Below, piece by piece: positions 8,046-14,609 of a stretch of 22,027 nt of DNA. The notes below the pieces were generated by a model that saw only the letters and a program-made list of their open reading frames with translations, was not told the origin of the DNA and searched no databases. A program made the translations under genes and the position numbers. This DNA comes from Flavobacteriales bacterium UBA1694 (GTDB lineage Bacteria; Bacteroidota; Bacteroidia; Flavobacteriales; Weeksellaceae). Where the stretch lies: positions 1-22,027 of the forward strand of contig DCJS01000010.1 of the NCBI GenBank assembly GCA_002319955.1, written 5' to 3'. How positions within the stretch are numbered: position 1 is the stretch's first letter; each line of letters begins with the position of its first letter.

Positions 8046-8150
8046 TCTATGACCAAGAGTCGAATTCTAGCAAAATAGAGTCTATAACTTGAAAAGTAAA
8101 GTAACCAGGCCTTGGCTAAATTTCTTCAACCCACCAGATGCTTGGTAGAC

Positions 8151-8600
8151 TTAAGATTTTTTAAGTTCCTTTTCATAGGTTGAGAAAAATAATTTTTCAA
8201 ATTGCTCAAGGAGCTTTTGGTGTAATTCGTTGTTTGGGTCATTTATCAAAACAACCGCTTTATCTTTCCCATGAATCTGCGTATTTGAAAGCGATACCAC
8301 ATACCCACTAGCGAGAAAGTCATAACGGACTCTTGTGGAAATTTCACCTTTCTCGTAGGGCGCAATCAAGTTCACATCAAGGTGGTCTTCTCCTGAAGAA
8401 TTCGTGGTCATCGTAAAGCGTTCTGAGGCTAAAACATTAAGCAAAAAAAGATCCGTCTTTGCTTTAACAAGCGATTTATCGTTGGTATCATTATAGGCGT
8501 AAAGGTGGCGAATTGGCTCCTTCTGAGCCCAAAGTAAGGCGGAGCTACCCAGGCTTAGAGCCAGAATTAAGACACGAAAAAAAGTGCTTTTTAAAATCAT
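8151..8600 (-). CDS. Small secreted hypothetical protein
   Basis: I do not recognise this 149-residue protein. It opens with a clear signal peptide (a basic start, then a hydrophobic stretch to about residue 25, ending LLWAQ), so the mature part of about 123 residues should be periplasmic or exported. The mature chain alternates charged and beta-prone segments (TRVRYDFLASGYVVSLS) and ends in a lysine-rich helix (EQFEKLFFSTYEKELKKS). A DUF4468-like or lipocalin-like beta domain is possible but unproven. It diverges from the Rrf2 regulator over a 169-bp region that holds a putative operator, so the regulator might also control it. Confidence 0.75.
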   Translation of the reverse strand: MILKSTFFRVLILALSLGSSALLWAQKEPIRHLYAYNDTNDKSLVKAKTDLFLLNVLASERFTMTTNSSGEDHLDVNLIAPYEKGEISTRVRYDFLASGYVVSLSNTQIHGKDKAVVLINDPNNELHQKLLEQFEKLFFSTYEKELKKS

Positions 8601-8711
8601 AACTTCAAAATATCCTCAAGTTAAGAAATTATTATGCCAAAATCGCTCTAATCCAGAGGCCAAGGAAAAATGAAAGCACAAAGTACCATTCCACAGATTA
8701 AAAAATTAATC

Positions 8712-8725
8712 GGATAAATTTGTCT
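8712..8725. promoter_or_regulatory. Putative Rrf2 operator, site A
   Basis: GGATA-AATT-TGTCT is an imperfect dyad almost identical to the one before nirK (a 14-base block is shared: CGGATAAATTTGTC) and similar to the one after this regulator gene. It lies 45-58 bp before the regulator start, which suggests autoregulation. It overlaps the likely -33 element. Confidence 0.55.
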
Positions 8726-8750
8726 GATTTAAAAATATTATTTAATTTTG
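8719..8750 (+). promoter_or_regulatory. Promoter of the Rrf2 regulator gene
   Basis: TTTG at 8719-8722 and TAATTTTG at 8743-8750 are 20 nt apart, fitting the Bacteroidota promoter pattern. The -33 TTTG is inside the putative operator, so a bound repressor would block the sigma factor. TAAATTTG at 8715-8722 could serve as an alternative -7 box. Confidence 0.5.
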
Positions 8751-8769
8751 TACCAATAATCCATGACTT

Positions 8770-9216
8770 ATGTTATCTAAAACTTGCGAATATGCCTTAA
8801 GAGCCCTGATCTACCTGGCAAAAAATTCCAGTTTAGATTCCAAAATTAACATTAAAGAAATCGCTAAAAATATTGATTCCCCTGAACTCTTTGTCGCCAA
8901 AATACTGCAGCAGCTTTGCCGAGAACATTTTGTCGAATCCACCAAGGGTCGCTCTGGGGGGTATTATTTAACGAACGACCAATTAGAAACTAATTTAGCC
9001 CAGATTATTGTGGCTATGGACGGAGACAAAATGTTTAAAGGTTGCGGGCTCGGACTCCACACGTGCAGCGAAAACTCACCCTGTCCCATTCACCATAAAT
9101 ACAAAGATGCGAGAGCCCAAATCTGCCAAATTTATGAAACGACCTACCTAAAAGAATTTAGAACAACCAAAGAATTCTATGTTTTAAGGCTCTCAAGAAA
9201 GGAACTACTAACCTAA
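8770..9216 (+). CDS. Rrf2-family transcriptional regulator, probably Fe-S and NO-responsive
   Basis: This 148-residue protein has the Rrf2 layout: an N-terminal winged helix (CEYALRALIYLA, recognition-helix region around 28-50, wing STKGRSGGYYL at 57-67), a long dimerisation helix, and three cysteines C92, C99 and C105 in G-C-G...H-T-C-S...S-P-C-P. Three cysteines at this place bind an iron-sulfur cluster in IscR and NsrR. The spacing here (6 then 5 residues between) differs slightly from NsrR of E. coli as I recall it. Placement at the head of a nirK/hemerythrin block suggests an NsrR-like NO sensor and repressor. Matching dyads before this gene, the next gene and nirK are the likely targets. 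The family is certain; NO sensing is inferred. Confidence 0.9.
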   Translation: MLSKTCEYALRALIYLAKNSSLDSKINIKEIAKNIDSPELFVAKILQQLCREHFVESTKGRSGGYYLTNDQLETNLAQIIVAMDGDKMFKGCGLGLHTCSENSPCPIHHKYKDARAQICQIYETTYLKEFRTTKEFYVLRLSRKELLT

Positions 9217-9220
9217 AAAT

Positions 9221-9233
9221 GGACAAACTGTCC
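9221..9233. promoter_or_regulatory. Putative Rrf2 operator, site B
   Basis: GGACA-AAC-TGTCC is a perfect 5-3-5 inverted repeat that begins five bases after the regulator stop codon and 43 bp before the DUF2249 gene. It shares both half-sites with sites A and C but lacks a TAnnTTTG core, so the shared pattern is not just a promoter box. No clear promoter follows it. Confidence 0.55.
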
Positions 9234-9263
9234 TTTTAATTAATTAACTATATAGACCCTATT

Positions 9264-9584
9264 ATGGCAACTGAAAAAGTACTAGACGTGACAAAACTTC
9301 CTCCTAGAGAAAAACACCCAACTGTTTTTCAGTATTTCGATGCGCTCAGCCTTGAAGATACACTCGTAATTGAAAACGATCACGACCCAAAACCACTATA
9401 CTATGAACTACTTGCCGAACGAGGCGATATTTTTACTTGGGAGTACCTAGAGAAAGGACCCGAATGGTACAAAGTAAGAATGGCTTTAAAAGGCGAAGGT
9501 GACTCGACTTTAAATCAAGAGGGTGACCTAAAGAAAGCCCAACTTCTGAAAGATAAAGCGGTGCAATTTAAATGTGCGGACTAA
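9264..9584 (+). CDS. DUF2249 protein
   Basis: A 106-residue single-domain DUF2249 protein. The family signature is present: V-L-D-V-T-K-L-P-P-R-E-K-H-P at the start, then V-I-E-N-D-H-D-P-K-P-L-Y-Y-E-L (36-50), and F-T-W-E-Y-L-E-K-G-P-E-W (57-68). It has one cysteine, near the C-terminus (C104). The fold is related to TusA-like small proteins; the biochemical role is not established. DUF2249 genes often sit next to hemerythrins and denitrification genes, as here. No signal peptide is present, so it is cytoplasmic. It is preceded by operator-like site B and followed 60 bp later by the hemerythrin gene. Confidence 0.9.
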   Translation: MATEKVLDVTKLPPREKHPTVFQYFDALSLEDTLVIENDHDPKPLYYELLAERGDIFTWEYLEKGPEWYKVRMALKGEGDSTLNQEGDLKKAQLLKDKAVQFKCAD

Positions 9585-9644
9585 GAAATAAACCTCTTAC
9601 TCAAAAATTAAATAGCCTGAATCTAACCTAAAAAGACCAAGAGT

Positions 9645-10142
9645 ATGATTGAAGGTCCTATAAAACGAAACCCGAACCTTATTCCTCTTTCAAGGGAACA
9701 TCATGCAACGCTTCTCTTCTGCTGGAAATTGAAAACGGGTTTAAAACGCGAAGTTGGCGTTTCAAGAGTGGCTACTTACGCCCTGTGGTTTCATCAGCAC
9801 CATTTAAAGCCCCACTTTAAATCAGAAGAAGAAATTCTATTTACAGATACGACTGATTTGCTTGTTAAACGGGCACTCCAGGAACATAAACAGATCGGAT
9901 GGCTCGTCGAGGAAATTGAAAAATGCGAGACAGATCCCACGTCAATAATTCAAAAACTGGCCGCACTTGTCTATAACCATACCCGCTACGAGGAGCGCGA
10001 ACTTTTTCCCTACCTTGAGCAAACCCTCCATACGAAGGATTTACAACGGATTGGAAAAGCTTTAGACCTAGCAGAGCATACCGCAGAAGAAAATTATGAC
10101 GATCCGTTTTGGAATATCGAAAAAAAAATACAACTCAGATGA
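9645..10142 (+). CDS. Hemerythrin-like domain protein
   Basis: A 165-residue four-helix-bundle protein of the hemerythrin/HHE family, expected to hold a non-heme di-iron site that can bind O2 or NO. Candidate iron ligands in order are H19/H20 in SREHHATLLF, H57 and E61 in PHFKSEEEIL, H81 in LQEHKQIG, and H112 with E116/E117 in NHTRYEERELFP. It has no signal peptide, so it should act in the cytoplasm. YtfE/ScdA-type hemerythrins repair iron-sulfur clusters after NO damage. This one lacks their N-terminal DUF1858 domain, but the next gene carries one, so the two may form a split functional unit. Its stop overlaps the next start (ATGA). Confidence 0.9.
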   Translation: MIEGPIKRNPNLIPLSREHHATLLFCWKLKTGLKREVGVSRVATYALWFHQHHLKPHFKSEEEILFTDTTDLLVKRALQEHKQIGWLVEEIEKCETDPTSIIQKLAALVYNHTRYEERELFPYLEQTLHTKDLQRIGKALDLAEHTAEENYDDPFWNIEKKIQLR

Positions 10143-11014
10143 ACCGACTCGTCCCTACGTCAAAGATATCAGAAGTTATAGCCCTCAATCCGAAAGCGAT
10201 TGAGGCTATTGCTTCGCTTTCAAAGCCTTTAAAGCGGCTGAAAAACCCAATTCTTAGAAAAATAATGGCCTCGAGAGTGACGCTTCTCGAAGCAAGCAAA
10301 ATGGGAAACGTTAGCCTTGAAGACTTTAAAAAAGCGCTTGAGCCTCTTGGCTTTGAACTTAATTTGGACGTGCAGCAAATAGACATGCAAACTGAAGAGA
10401 AACCCGCATGGCTAGAGTCTGCATCAAAGCAGGAAATTACCTTATTCGATGTGCGCGGCATTATTGAAAACGGCAGTGACCCCCTTAAAGAACTCCTGGG
10501 TAAATTTAAAACCATCGCACCCGGAGAAATCTTATGCGTCATAAATAAATTTATTCCGACGCCTTTAATCCATTTATTGAAGCAGCATAAGGCAAAAGAC
10601 GCCTTTGTCGAAAGGATAGAAAAAGACCTTTTCTACACTTATTTTCTAAAACAGTCCACTGAAGATTCTAATGCTGAACCTGAGGCAGATCAAAATCCGC
10701 CAGCGGCTGCACAAGACTCCAATGAGGCCCTTGCGTTCCACTCCGCCGAATCTTTTGAATCTCTTTTAGGCGAATACCCCCTTGCCAAACAAGTGGAACT
10801 TGATGTTCGCTCCCTTGAGATGCCCGGGCCTATGGAGGCGATTCTAATGGAGCTCAATAGACTACCTAAATCGAGCCTGCTTTATGTCCACCACAAACGA
10901 ATCCCAATCTACCTACTTGAAGAACTAGCGGACAAAGGGTTTAAGGTGCATGTTTTGCACAAGTCAGAAACCAATATAAAAATGGCTTTTACACACTCCG
11001 ATGGCCAACATTAA
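10139..11014 (+). CDS. DUF1858-DUF2249-DUF2249 protein
   Basis: This 291-residue cytoplasmic protein has three recognisable parts. Residues about 1-68 form a DUF1858/ScdA-N-like helical domain (PLKRLKNPILRKIMASRVTL, then LEDFKKALEPLGF). Residues about 90-170 are a divergent DUF2249 domain (TLFDVRGIIENGSDPL, then PGEILCVINKFIPTPLIHLL). After an acidic, alanine-rich linker, residues about 210-291 form a second DUF2249 (VELDVRSLEMPGPMEAIL, then LLYVHHKRIPIYLLEEL). I chose the ATG at 10139 because it overlaps the hemerythrin stop as ATGA. An ATG 30 bp upstream would bury the start deep in the previous gene. ScdA/YtfE fuses a DUF1858-type domain to hemerythrin; here the two are neighbouring genes. 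The role is probably in NO stress or Fe-S repair, by inference. Confidence 0.85.
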   Translation: MNRLVPTSKISEVIALNPKAIEAIASLSKPLKRLKNPILRKIMASRVTLLEASKMGNVSLEDFKKALEPLGFELNLDVQQIDMQTEEKPAWLESASKQEITLFDVRGIIENGSDPLKELLGKFKTIAPGEILCVINKFIPTPLIHLLKQHKAKDAFVERIEKDLFYTYFLKQSTEDSNAEPEADQNPPAAAQDSNEALAFHSAESFESLLGEYPLAKQVELDVRSLEMPGPMEAILMELNRLPKSSLLYVHHKRIPIYLLEELADKGFKVHVLHKSETNIKMAFTHSDGQH

Positions 11015-12263
11015 TATTTCTAAAGCGCCAAAAAACGTCGCAATAGCGCCCTTCTATATTGCCGGGGCAGTCTGCTTTCTACTGCTTTGCCTGATGATGC
11101 TCTTCTCAGCCAAAGTTTTTACGCAGCACTATTTCTCACCCCATCTTCTAGCCATTGTACACATGGCAGCCTTAGGCTGGGGAACTATGATCATCTTTGG
11201 CGCGTCCTACCAACTCTTACCGGTGATTTGTGAGCGTAGGCTCTTTAGTGAGCGCCTCGCCCTCAGCTCATGGGGCGCGCTACTTGTCGGACTCCTTGTA
11301 CTCGTTTGCAGTTTTTGGCACTTCCAAACCGGGTGGCTCATGGTGAGTGGCGGTGGGCTTGTTTTAAGCGCCGCTATCTTGTATCTCATAAACGTACTAA
11401 AGACAGCAACCCTTTTCAAAACCTATTCTCTCCAACGGCTTTTCATGGCGAGCGCGGCCTTTTGGCTCGTCTTTACAACCACCGTTGGGGTATTGCTAGC
11501 ACTAAATTTAGCCTATCCATATATCTCAAGAAACCATTTAGACTTTCTAAAACTCCATGCACATGCGGGACTTGCCGGTTGGTTTTTACAATTAATCACA
11601 GGCGTGAGTACAAAGCTTGTCCCCATGTTTCTACTTGGGAAATCAACCAAGGATCGATTTCTACTGGCGAGTTTCATTTTACAAAATACGGCTCTGGTTC
11701 TGTTTTTAGTCGATGGCTTCTTTTTTGAACTTTCACCACGCGTGCTGCTCTATGCTGCGCTCGCCTTAATTGGGGTTGTGCTTTGGATGCTTTATCTTTA
11801 TGACGCCTTTAAAAACAGACTCCGAAAACGCATTGAACTTCTAATGAAACACACTTTTGTTTCAATGGTCTTTCTGATTCTCAGTTTCCTCTTAATTCCA
11901 TTGGTCTACTTTAGTAGCTCCCCTTCAACTGCGATCCTTTACGGGACTCTGCTTTTTATGGGCTGGATTAGTGGAATCATTTTGGGCAAGACCTTTAAAA
12001 CTTTGCCCTTCATTGTTTGGAACTCGAAATACAAGCATCTATCCGGTAAAAAAAACGTTCCTTTACCCAAAACGCTCTATAGCGAAACCCTTGTGAAGTA
12101 CCAATTTATTTTTTATCTTTCTGCCCTTTCAATTCTTAGTTTGGGAATTGTCTTTATGCAGATTTGGGTTATCCGATTTGGGTTACTGCTTTGGGTTTGC
12201 GTGGCTGGAATATACCTAATAAACATGACCAATTTATTGAAACACTTAATTAGAACAACTTAA
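11001..12263 (+). CDS. Polytopic membrane protein, heme-copper oxidase subunit I/NnrS-like
   Basis: The 420 residues are almost entirely hydrophobic, with about 12 predicted membrane spans. The second span carries H54 in IVHMAALGWGTMIIFGASYQ, which closely resembles the low-spin-heme helix of cbb3 oxidase and NO reductase large subunits. A later span has H186 and H188 in LKLHAHAGLAGW, followed by STKLVPMF. The double-histidine CuB motif and the C-terminal heme-ligand H-x-H of true oxidases are not visible. It is therefore probably not a complete oxidase or NO reductase, and rather an NnrS-like heme membrane protein linked to NO metabolism or metal handling. It overlaps the previous gene by 14 bases, and the DUF59 gene starts 3 bp after it. 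The general family is likely; the role is unknown. Confidence 0.8.
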   Translation: MANINISKAPKNVAIAPFYIAGAVCFLLLCLMMLFSAKVFTQHYFSPHLLAIVHMAALGWGTMIIFGASYQLLPVICERRLFSERLALSSWGALLVGLLVLVCSFWHFQTGWLMVSGGGLVLSAAILYLINVLKTATLFKTYSLQRLFMASAAFWLVFTTTVGVLLALNLAYPYISRNHLDFLKLHAHAGLAGWFLQLITGVSTKLVPMFLLGKSTKDRFLLASFILQNTALVLFLVDGFFFELSPRVLLYAALALIGVVLWMLYLYDAFKNRLRKRIELLMKHTFVSMVFLILSFLLIPLVYFSSSPSTAILYGTLLFMGWISGIILGKTFKTLPFIVWNSKYKHLSGKKNVPLPKTLYSETLVKYQFIFYLSALSILSLGIVFMQIWVIRFGLLLWVCVAGIYLINMTNLLKHLIRTT

Positions 12264-12265
12264 AC

Positions 12266-12583
12266 ATGACCACTCAAAATACCCTACCAAAAGACGAACG
12301 GGCAATGCAAGCGCTTTACGATGTGATTGACCCCGAACTGGATGTAAATATTGTCGACTTAGGCCTTGTTTACGATATAACGTTTAGTCCCGGTACAGTG
12401 CATGTCCTTATGACCCTCACCTCGAGGTTCTGCCCGATGGGTGATGCCATAAAAACAGGCGTGATCAATGCCCTTGAGGCGGAGTTTCCCGGCGAGGCAA
12501 TTGAAATCGAACTTACCTTTGAACCTGCCTGGACTCTTGAGTTTGTTTCTGACCAAGGTCGCGAGGAACTAAACAACCGCTAA
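12266..12583 (+). CDS. DUF59 (MIP18/SufT-like) metal-sulfur cluster protein
   Basis: A 105-residue single-domain DUF59 protein. The signature runs from DVIDPELDVNIVDLGLVYDI (19-38) through M-T-L-T-S-R-F-C-P-M-G-D (49-60, with the family cysteine C56) to F-E-P-A-W-T (85-90). Relatives (SufT, PaaD, the eukaryotic MIP18) help mature or deliver iron-sulfur clusters. It begins 3 bp after the membrane-protein gene and ends the first half of the locus. The nirK promoter region follows after 105 bp. In this setting it probably helps to rebuild Fe-S clusters damaged by NO or to supply a partner in the locus; that part is inference. Confidence 0.9.
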   Translation: MTTQNTLPKDERAMQALYDVIDPELDVNIVDLGLVYDITFSPGTVHVLMTLTSRFCPMGDAIKTGVINALEAEFPGEAIEIELTFEPAWTLEFVSDQGREELNNR

Positions 12584-12614
12584 GCCCCCATCAATCCTTA
12601 CCTTCTTAATCAAA

Positions 12615-12628
12615 ATGACAAAAATCAT
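12615..12628. promoter_or_regulatory. Possible CRP/FNR-family site upstream of nirK
   Basis: ATGAC-AAAA-ATCAT has the TGA-N6-TCA core and 5-4-5 spacing of FNR/DNR-type boxes (TTGAT-N4-ATCAA), with differences at outer positions. It lies 61-74 bp before the nirK start. Low oxygen or NO activators of this family commonly act on nitrite reductase genes. The match is imperfect and the region is AT-rich. Confidence 0.35.
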
Positions 12629-12658
12629 ACTTTAAAATTTTCGAAATTCACTTAATTC

Positions 12659-12672
12659 GGATAAATTTGTCC
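12659..12672. promoter_or_regulatory. Putative Rrf2 operator, site C, with nirK -7 box
   Basis: GGATA-AATT-TGTCC is a 5-4-5 dyad with one mismatch and shares 14 bases (CGGATAAATTTGTC) with site A. It encloses TAAATTTG (12662-12669), a perfect TAnnTTTG -7 element, 19 bp before the nirK ATG. A repressor bound here would cover the promoter. The expected -33 position holds only TTTT. Confidence 0.55.
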
Positions 12673-12688
12673 TATTAAATTAATCGTT

Positions 12689-13726
12689 ATGAAAAAGACC
12701 TTATTATTACTCAGCACGACAGCCCTCTTATTAATGGCTTGTAAACAAACCACGCCTTCAGAAGGGGCGTTAATGAGCGCCACTGAAGCGCAAGAAATTA
12801 AAGCGGTTGGAGCCCCCGAAACCCAGGCCATAACCAATCCGCCAATGCTTCCTCCACCGGTTGGAGACCGAGAGGCAAAAAAAGTAGTCGTCCATTTAGA
12901 GGCCACTGAAATCGAAGGCGAACTTGCCGACGGGGTGACCTACAAATTCTGGACATTCAACGACACGGTCCCTGGGACATTTATTCGTTTACGAGTGGGA
13001 GACGAAGTCGAACTTCACTTAAAAAACGCGAGTAACAGTGTCATGCCACACAACATTGACCTTCACGCAGTAAACGGTCCTGGTGGTGGGGCTGAAGCAA
13101 CTAACGTTGCGCCTGGGAAAACAGCTATATTTAAGTTTAAAGCGCTGCAACCTGGACTCTTTGTTTACCACTGTGCGATGGCTCCCGTTCCTATGCACAT
13201 CGCAAACGGAATGTACGGTCTTGTACTTGTAGAACCTGCTGGAGGACTTCCAAAAGTAGACCGCGAATACTACATCATGCAAAGTGAATTCTATACCACA
13301 GGCAAAACTGATGAACAAGGGCTTCAAGAATTCGACCAAGATAAAGGCCTTGACGAAAACCCAACCTATGTGGTATTTAACGGTAAGAAGAATGCACTTA
13401 TGGGTCCAAACGCACTTCAAGCGAAAGTTGGAGAAACCGTTAGACTGTTTGTCGGAAACGCAGGACCAAACTTAGTAAGTTCATTCCACGTTATTGGGGA
13501 GATCTTCGACCGTGTCTACATGGAGGGAGGCTCAAAAATTAATGAGAATGTTCAAACAACTGTTATTGGTGCAGGAGGTGCTGCCATTGTTGAATTCAAA
13601 GTAGAAGTTCCTGGTGAGTACGTTCTTGTAGACCACTCAATCTTTAGAGCCTTTAATAAAGGTGCAATCGGAAAACTGGTTGTAACTGGAGATGAGAACC
13701 CAGCCATATTCCATAAAGTACAATAA
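12689..13726 (+). CDS. nirK: Copper-containing nitrite reductase, lipoprotein
   Basis: NirK reduces nitrite to NO outside the cytoplasmic membrane, the defining step of denitrification. The 345 residues form two cupredoxin domains. Every expected ligand is visible: type 1 copper H121, C162, H170 and M175; type 2 copper H126, H161 and H316. The catalytic pair is D124 (H-N-I-D-L-H) and H267 (S-S-F-H-V-I-G). The N-terminus is a lipoprotein signal with lipobox LLMAC (C18) and a flexible proline-rich linker (PPMLPPP), so the enzyme is probably membrane-anchored rather than freely soluble. Downstream genes encode a NirV-like protein and a Sco copper chaperone. The upstream region carries an Rrf2-type dyad and a weak FNR-like box. 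Confidence 0.96.
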   Translation: MKKTLLLLSTTALLLMACKQTTPSEGALMSATEAQEIKAVGAPETQAITNPPMLPPPVGDREAKKVVVHLEATEIEGELADGVTYKFWTFNDTVPGTFIRLRVGDEVELHLKNASNSVMPHNIDLHAVNGPGGGAEATNVAPGKTAIFKFKALQPGLFVYHCAMAPVPMHIANGMYGLVLVEPAGGLPKVDREYYIMQSEFYTTGKTDEQGLQEFDQDKGLDENPTYVVFNGKKNALMGPNALQAKVGETVRLFVGNAGPNLVSSFHVIGEIFDRVYMEGGSKINENVQTTVIGAGGAAIVEFKVEVPGEYVLVDHSIFRAFNKGAIGKLVVTGDENPAIFHKVQ

Positions 13727-13754
13727 TAAAAACTATATTTAAGACTAACCTCAA

Positions 13755-14609
13755 ATGAGAAACCTGATGAAAACAATTCCACACTTGATGCTACTGTTTA
13801 TGGGTTTCTCATTTGTCTTTAGCTCCTGCCACAAACCAACAGCCCTAAAAGCTACTGAAATAAGTGCCATTTCAAATGGTCAAGACATTACGCCACAGGT
13901 CAAAATGGTAAAAATAGAGGGCGGAAGTTTGGAGCCGTTTTACGGTCCAGACTCAACGCTCGTGGAGGTTCAAGATTTTCTAATTGACGAAAGACCTGTC
14001 ACCAACGAGGACTTTCTTGAGTTTGTTAGAAAGAACCCACAATGGAGAAAAAGCCAAGTGAGAGCCCTTTTTGCGGATGAAGACTACCTTAAAGACTGGC
14101 CAAGCGATTTAGTGTTACCAAAAAATGCAAATCCGAAATCGCCGGTAATTTACGTCTCTTGGTTTGCCGCCACGGCCTACGCAAAAAGTGCTAACAAGCG
14201 CTTACCGACATTAGACGAATGGGAATTTGTAGCCATGGCAGACGAATCCAGCAAAAATGCCCGTTCAAAACCCGGGTATTCAGAGCACTTGATTGAACTT
14301 TATAATCAAAAGTACCGCGAAAAAGGACAAGTCAAAAAAACAAGACCCAACGTTCACGGTGTCTATAACCTTTTTGACCTCGTCTGGGAATGGACCAGCG
14401 ATTACAATTCAATTATGACCACATCCGATTCAAGAAAAGGGGCCTACGATGATAAAGGTCTATTCTGTGCCGGCGCAGCCACCTCAGCTGCAGACGTACT
14501 TAATTACGCCGCTTTCATGCGCTATGCCTTTAGAGCAAGCCTTAAGGCTGACTATTCAATTGCAAACCTCGGCTTTCGCTGTGCGAAAGACATAAATCCT
14601 AAGCTATGA
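13755..14609 (+). CDS. SUMF1/FGE-fold lipoprotein, NirV-like
   Basis: This 284-residue protein has a lipoprotein signal (lipobox VFSSC, C25; M5 is an alternative start) and a formylglycine-generating-enzyme fold. The fold motifs are F-L-I-D-E-R-P-V-T-N-E-D-F (75-87), PVIYVSWFAATAYAKSANKR followed by LPTLDEWEF (130-158), GVYNLFDLVWEWTSD (202-216) and IANLGFRCA (269-277). The active-site cysteine of true FGE lies just before the R-Y-x-x-R segment. Here that place reads AAFMRYAFRAS, so the catalytic cysteine is missing and sulfatase activation is unlikely. SUMF1-type genes next to nirK have been called nirV, with an unclear function. It starts 28 bp after nirK, and its stop overlaps the Sco start (ATGA). 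Assembly or copper insertion of NirK is a reasonable guess. Confidence 0.85.
   Translation: MRNLMKTIPHLMLLFMGFSFVFSSCHKPTALKATEISAISNGQDITPQVKMVKIEGGSLEPFYGPDSTLVEVQDFLIDERPVTNEDFLEFVRKNPQWRKSQVRALFADEDYLKDWPSDLVLPKNANPKSPVIYVSWFAATAYAKSANKRLPTLDEWEFVAMADESSKNARSKPGYSEHLIELYNQKYREKGQVKKTRPNVHGVYNLFDLVWEWTSDYNSIMTTSDSRKGAYDDKGLFCAGAATSAADVLNYAAFMRYAFRASLKADYSIANLGFRCAKDINPKL

Noticed and set aside
10109..10138. Earlier start for the DUF1858-DUF2249 protein
   Set aside because: It would add ten residues read entirely from the hemerythrin coding sequence. The ATGA overlap at 10139 is the usual arrangement, and the added residues do not look like part of the domain.
11270..11728. 152-codon plus-strand frame inside the membrane-protein gene
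   Set aside because: It overlaps in another frame a gene with clear membrane-helix and oxidase-like motifs; its own translation is basic and low in family features.
11001..12263. True NO reductase or cytochrome oxidase catalytic subunit
   Set aside because: The CuB histidines and the C-terminal heme ligands are not visible, so catalytic activity cannot be supported.
13019..13420. 133-codon minus-strand reading frame inside nirK
   Set aside because: It is antisense to a region where every copper ligand of NirK is conserved and has no recognisable features, so it is a shadow frame.
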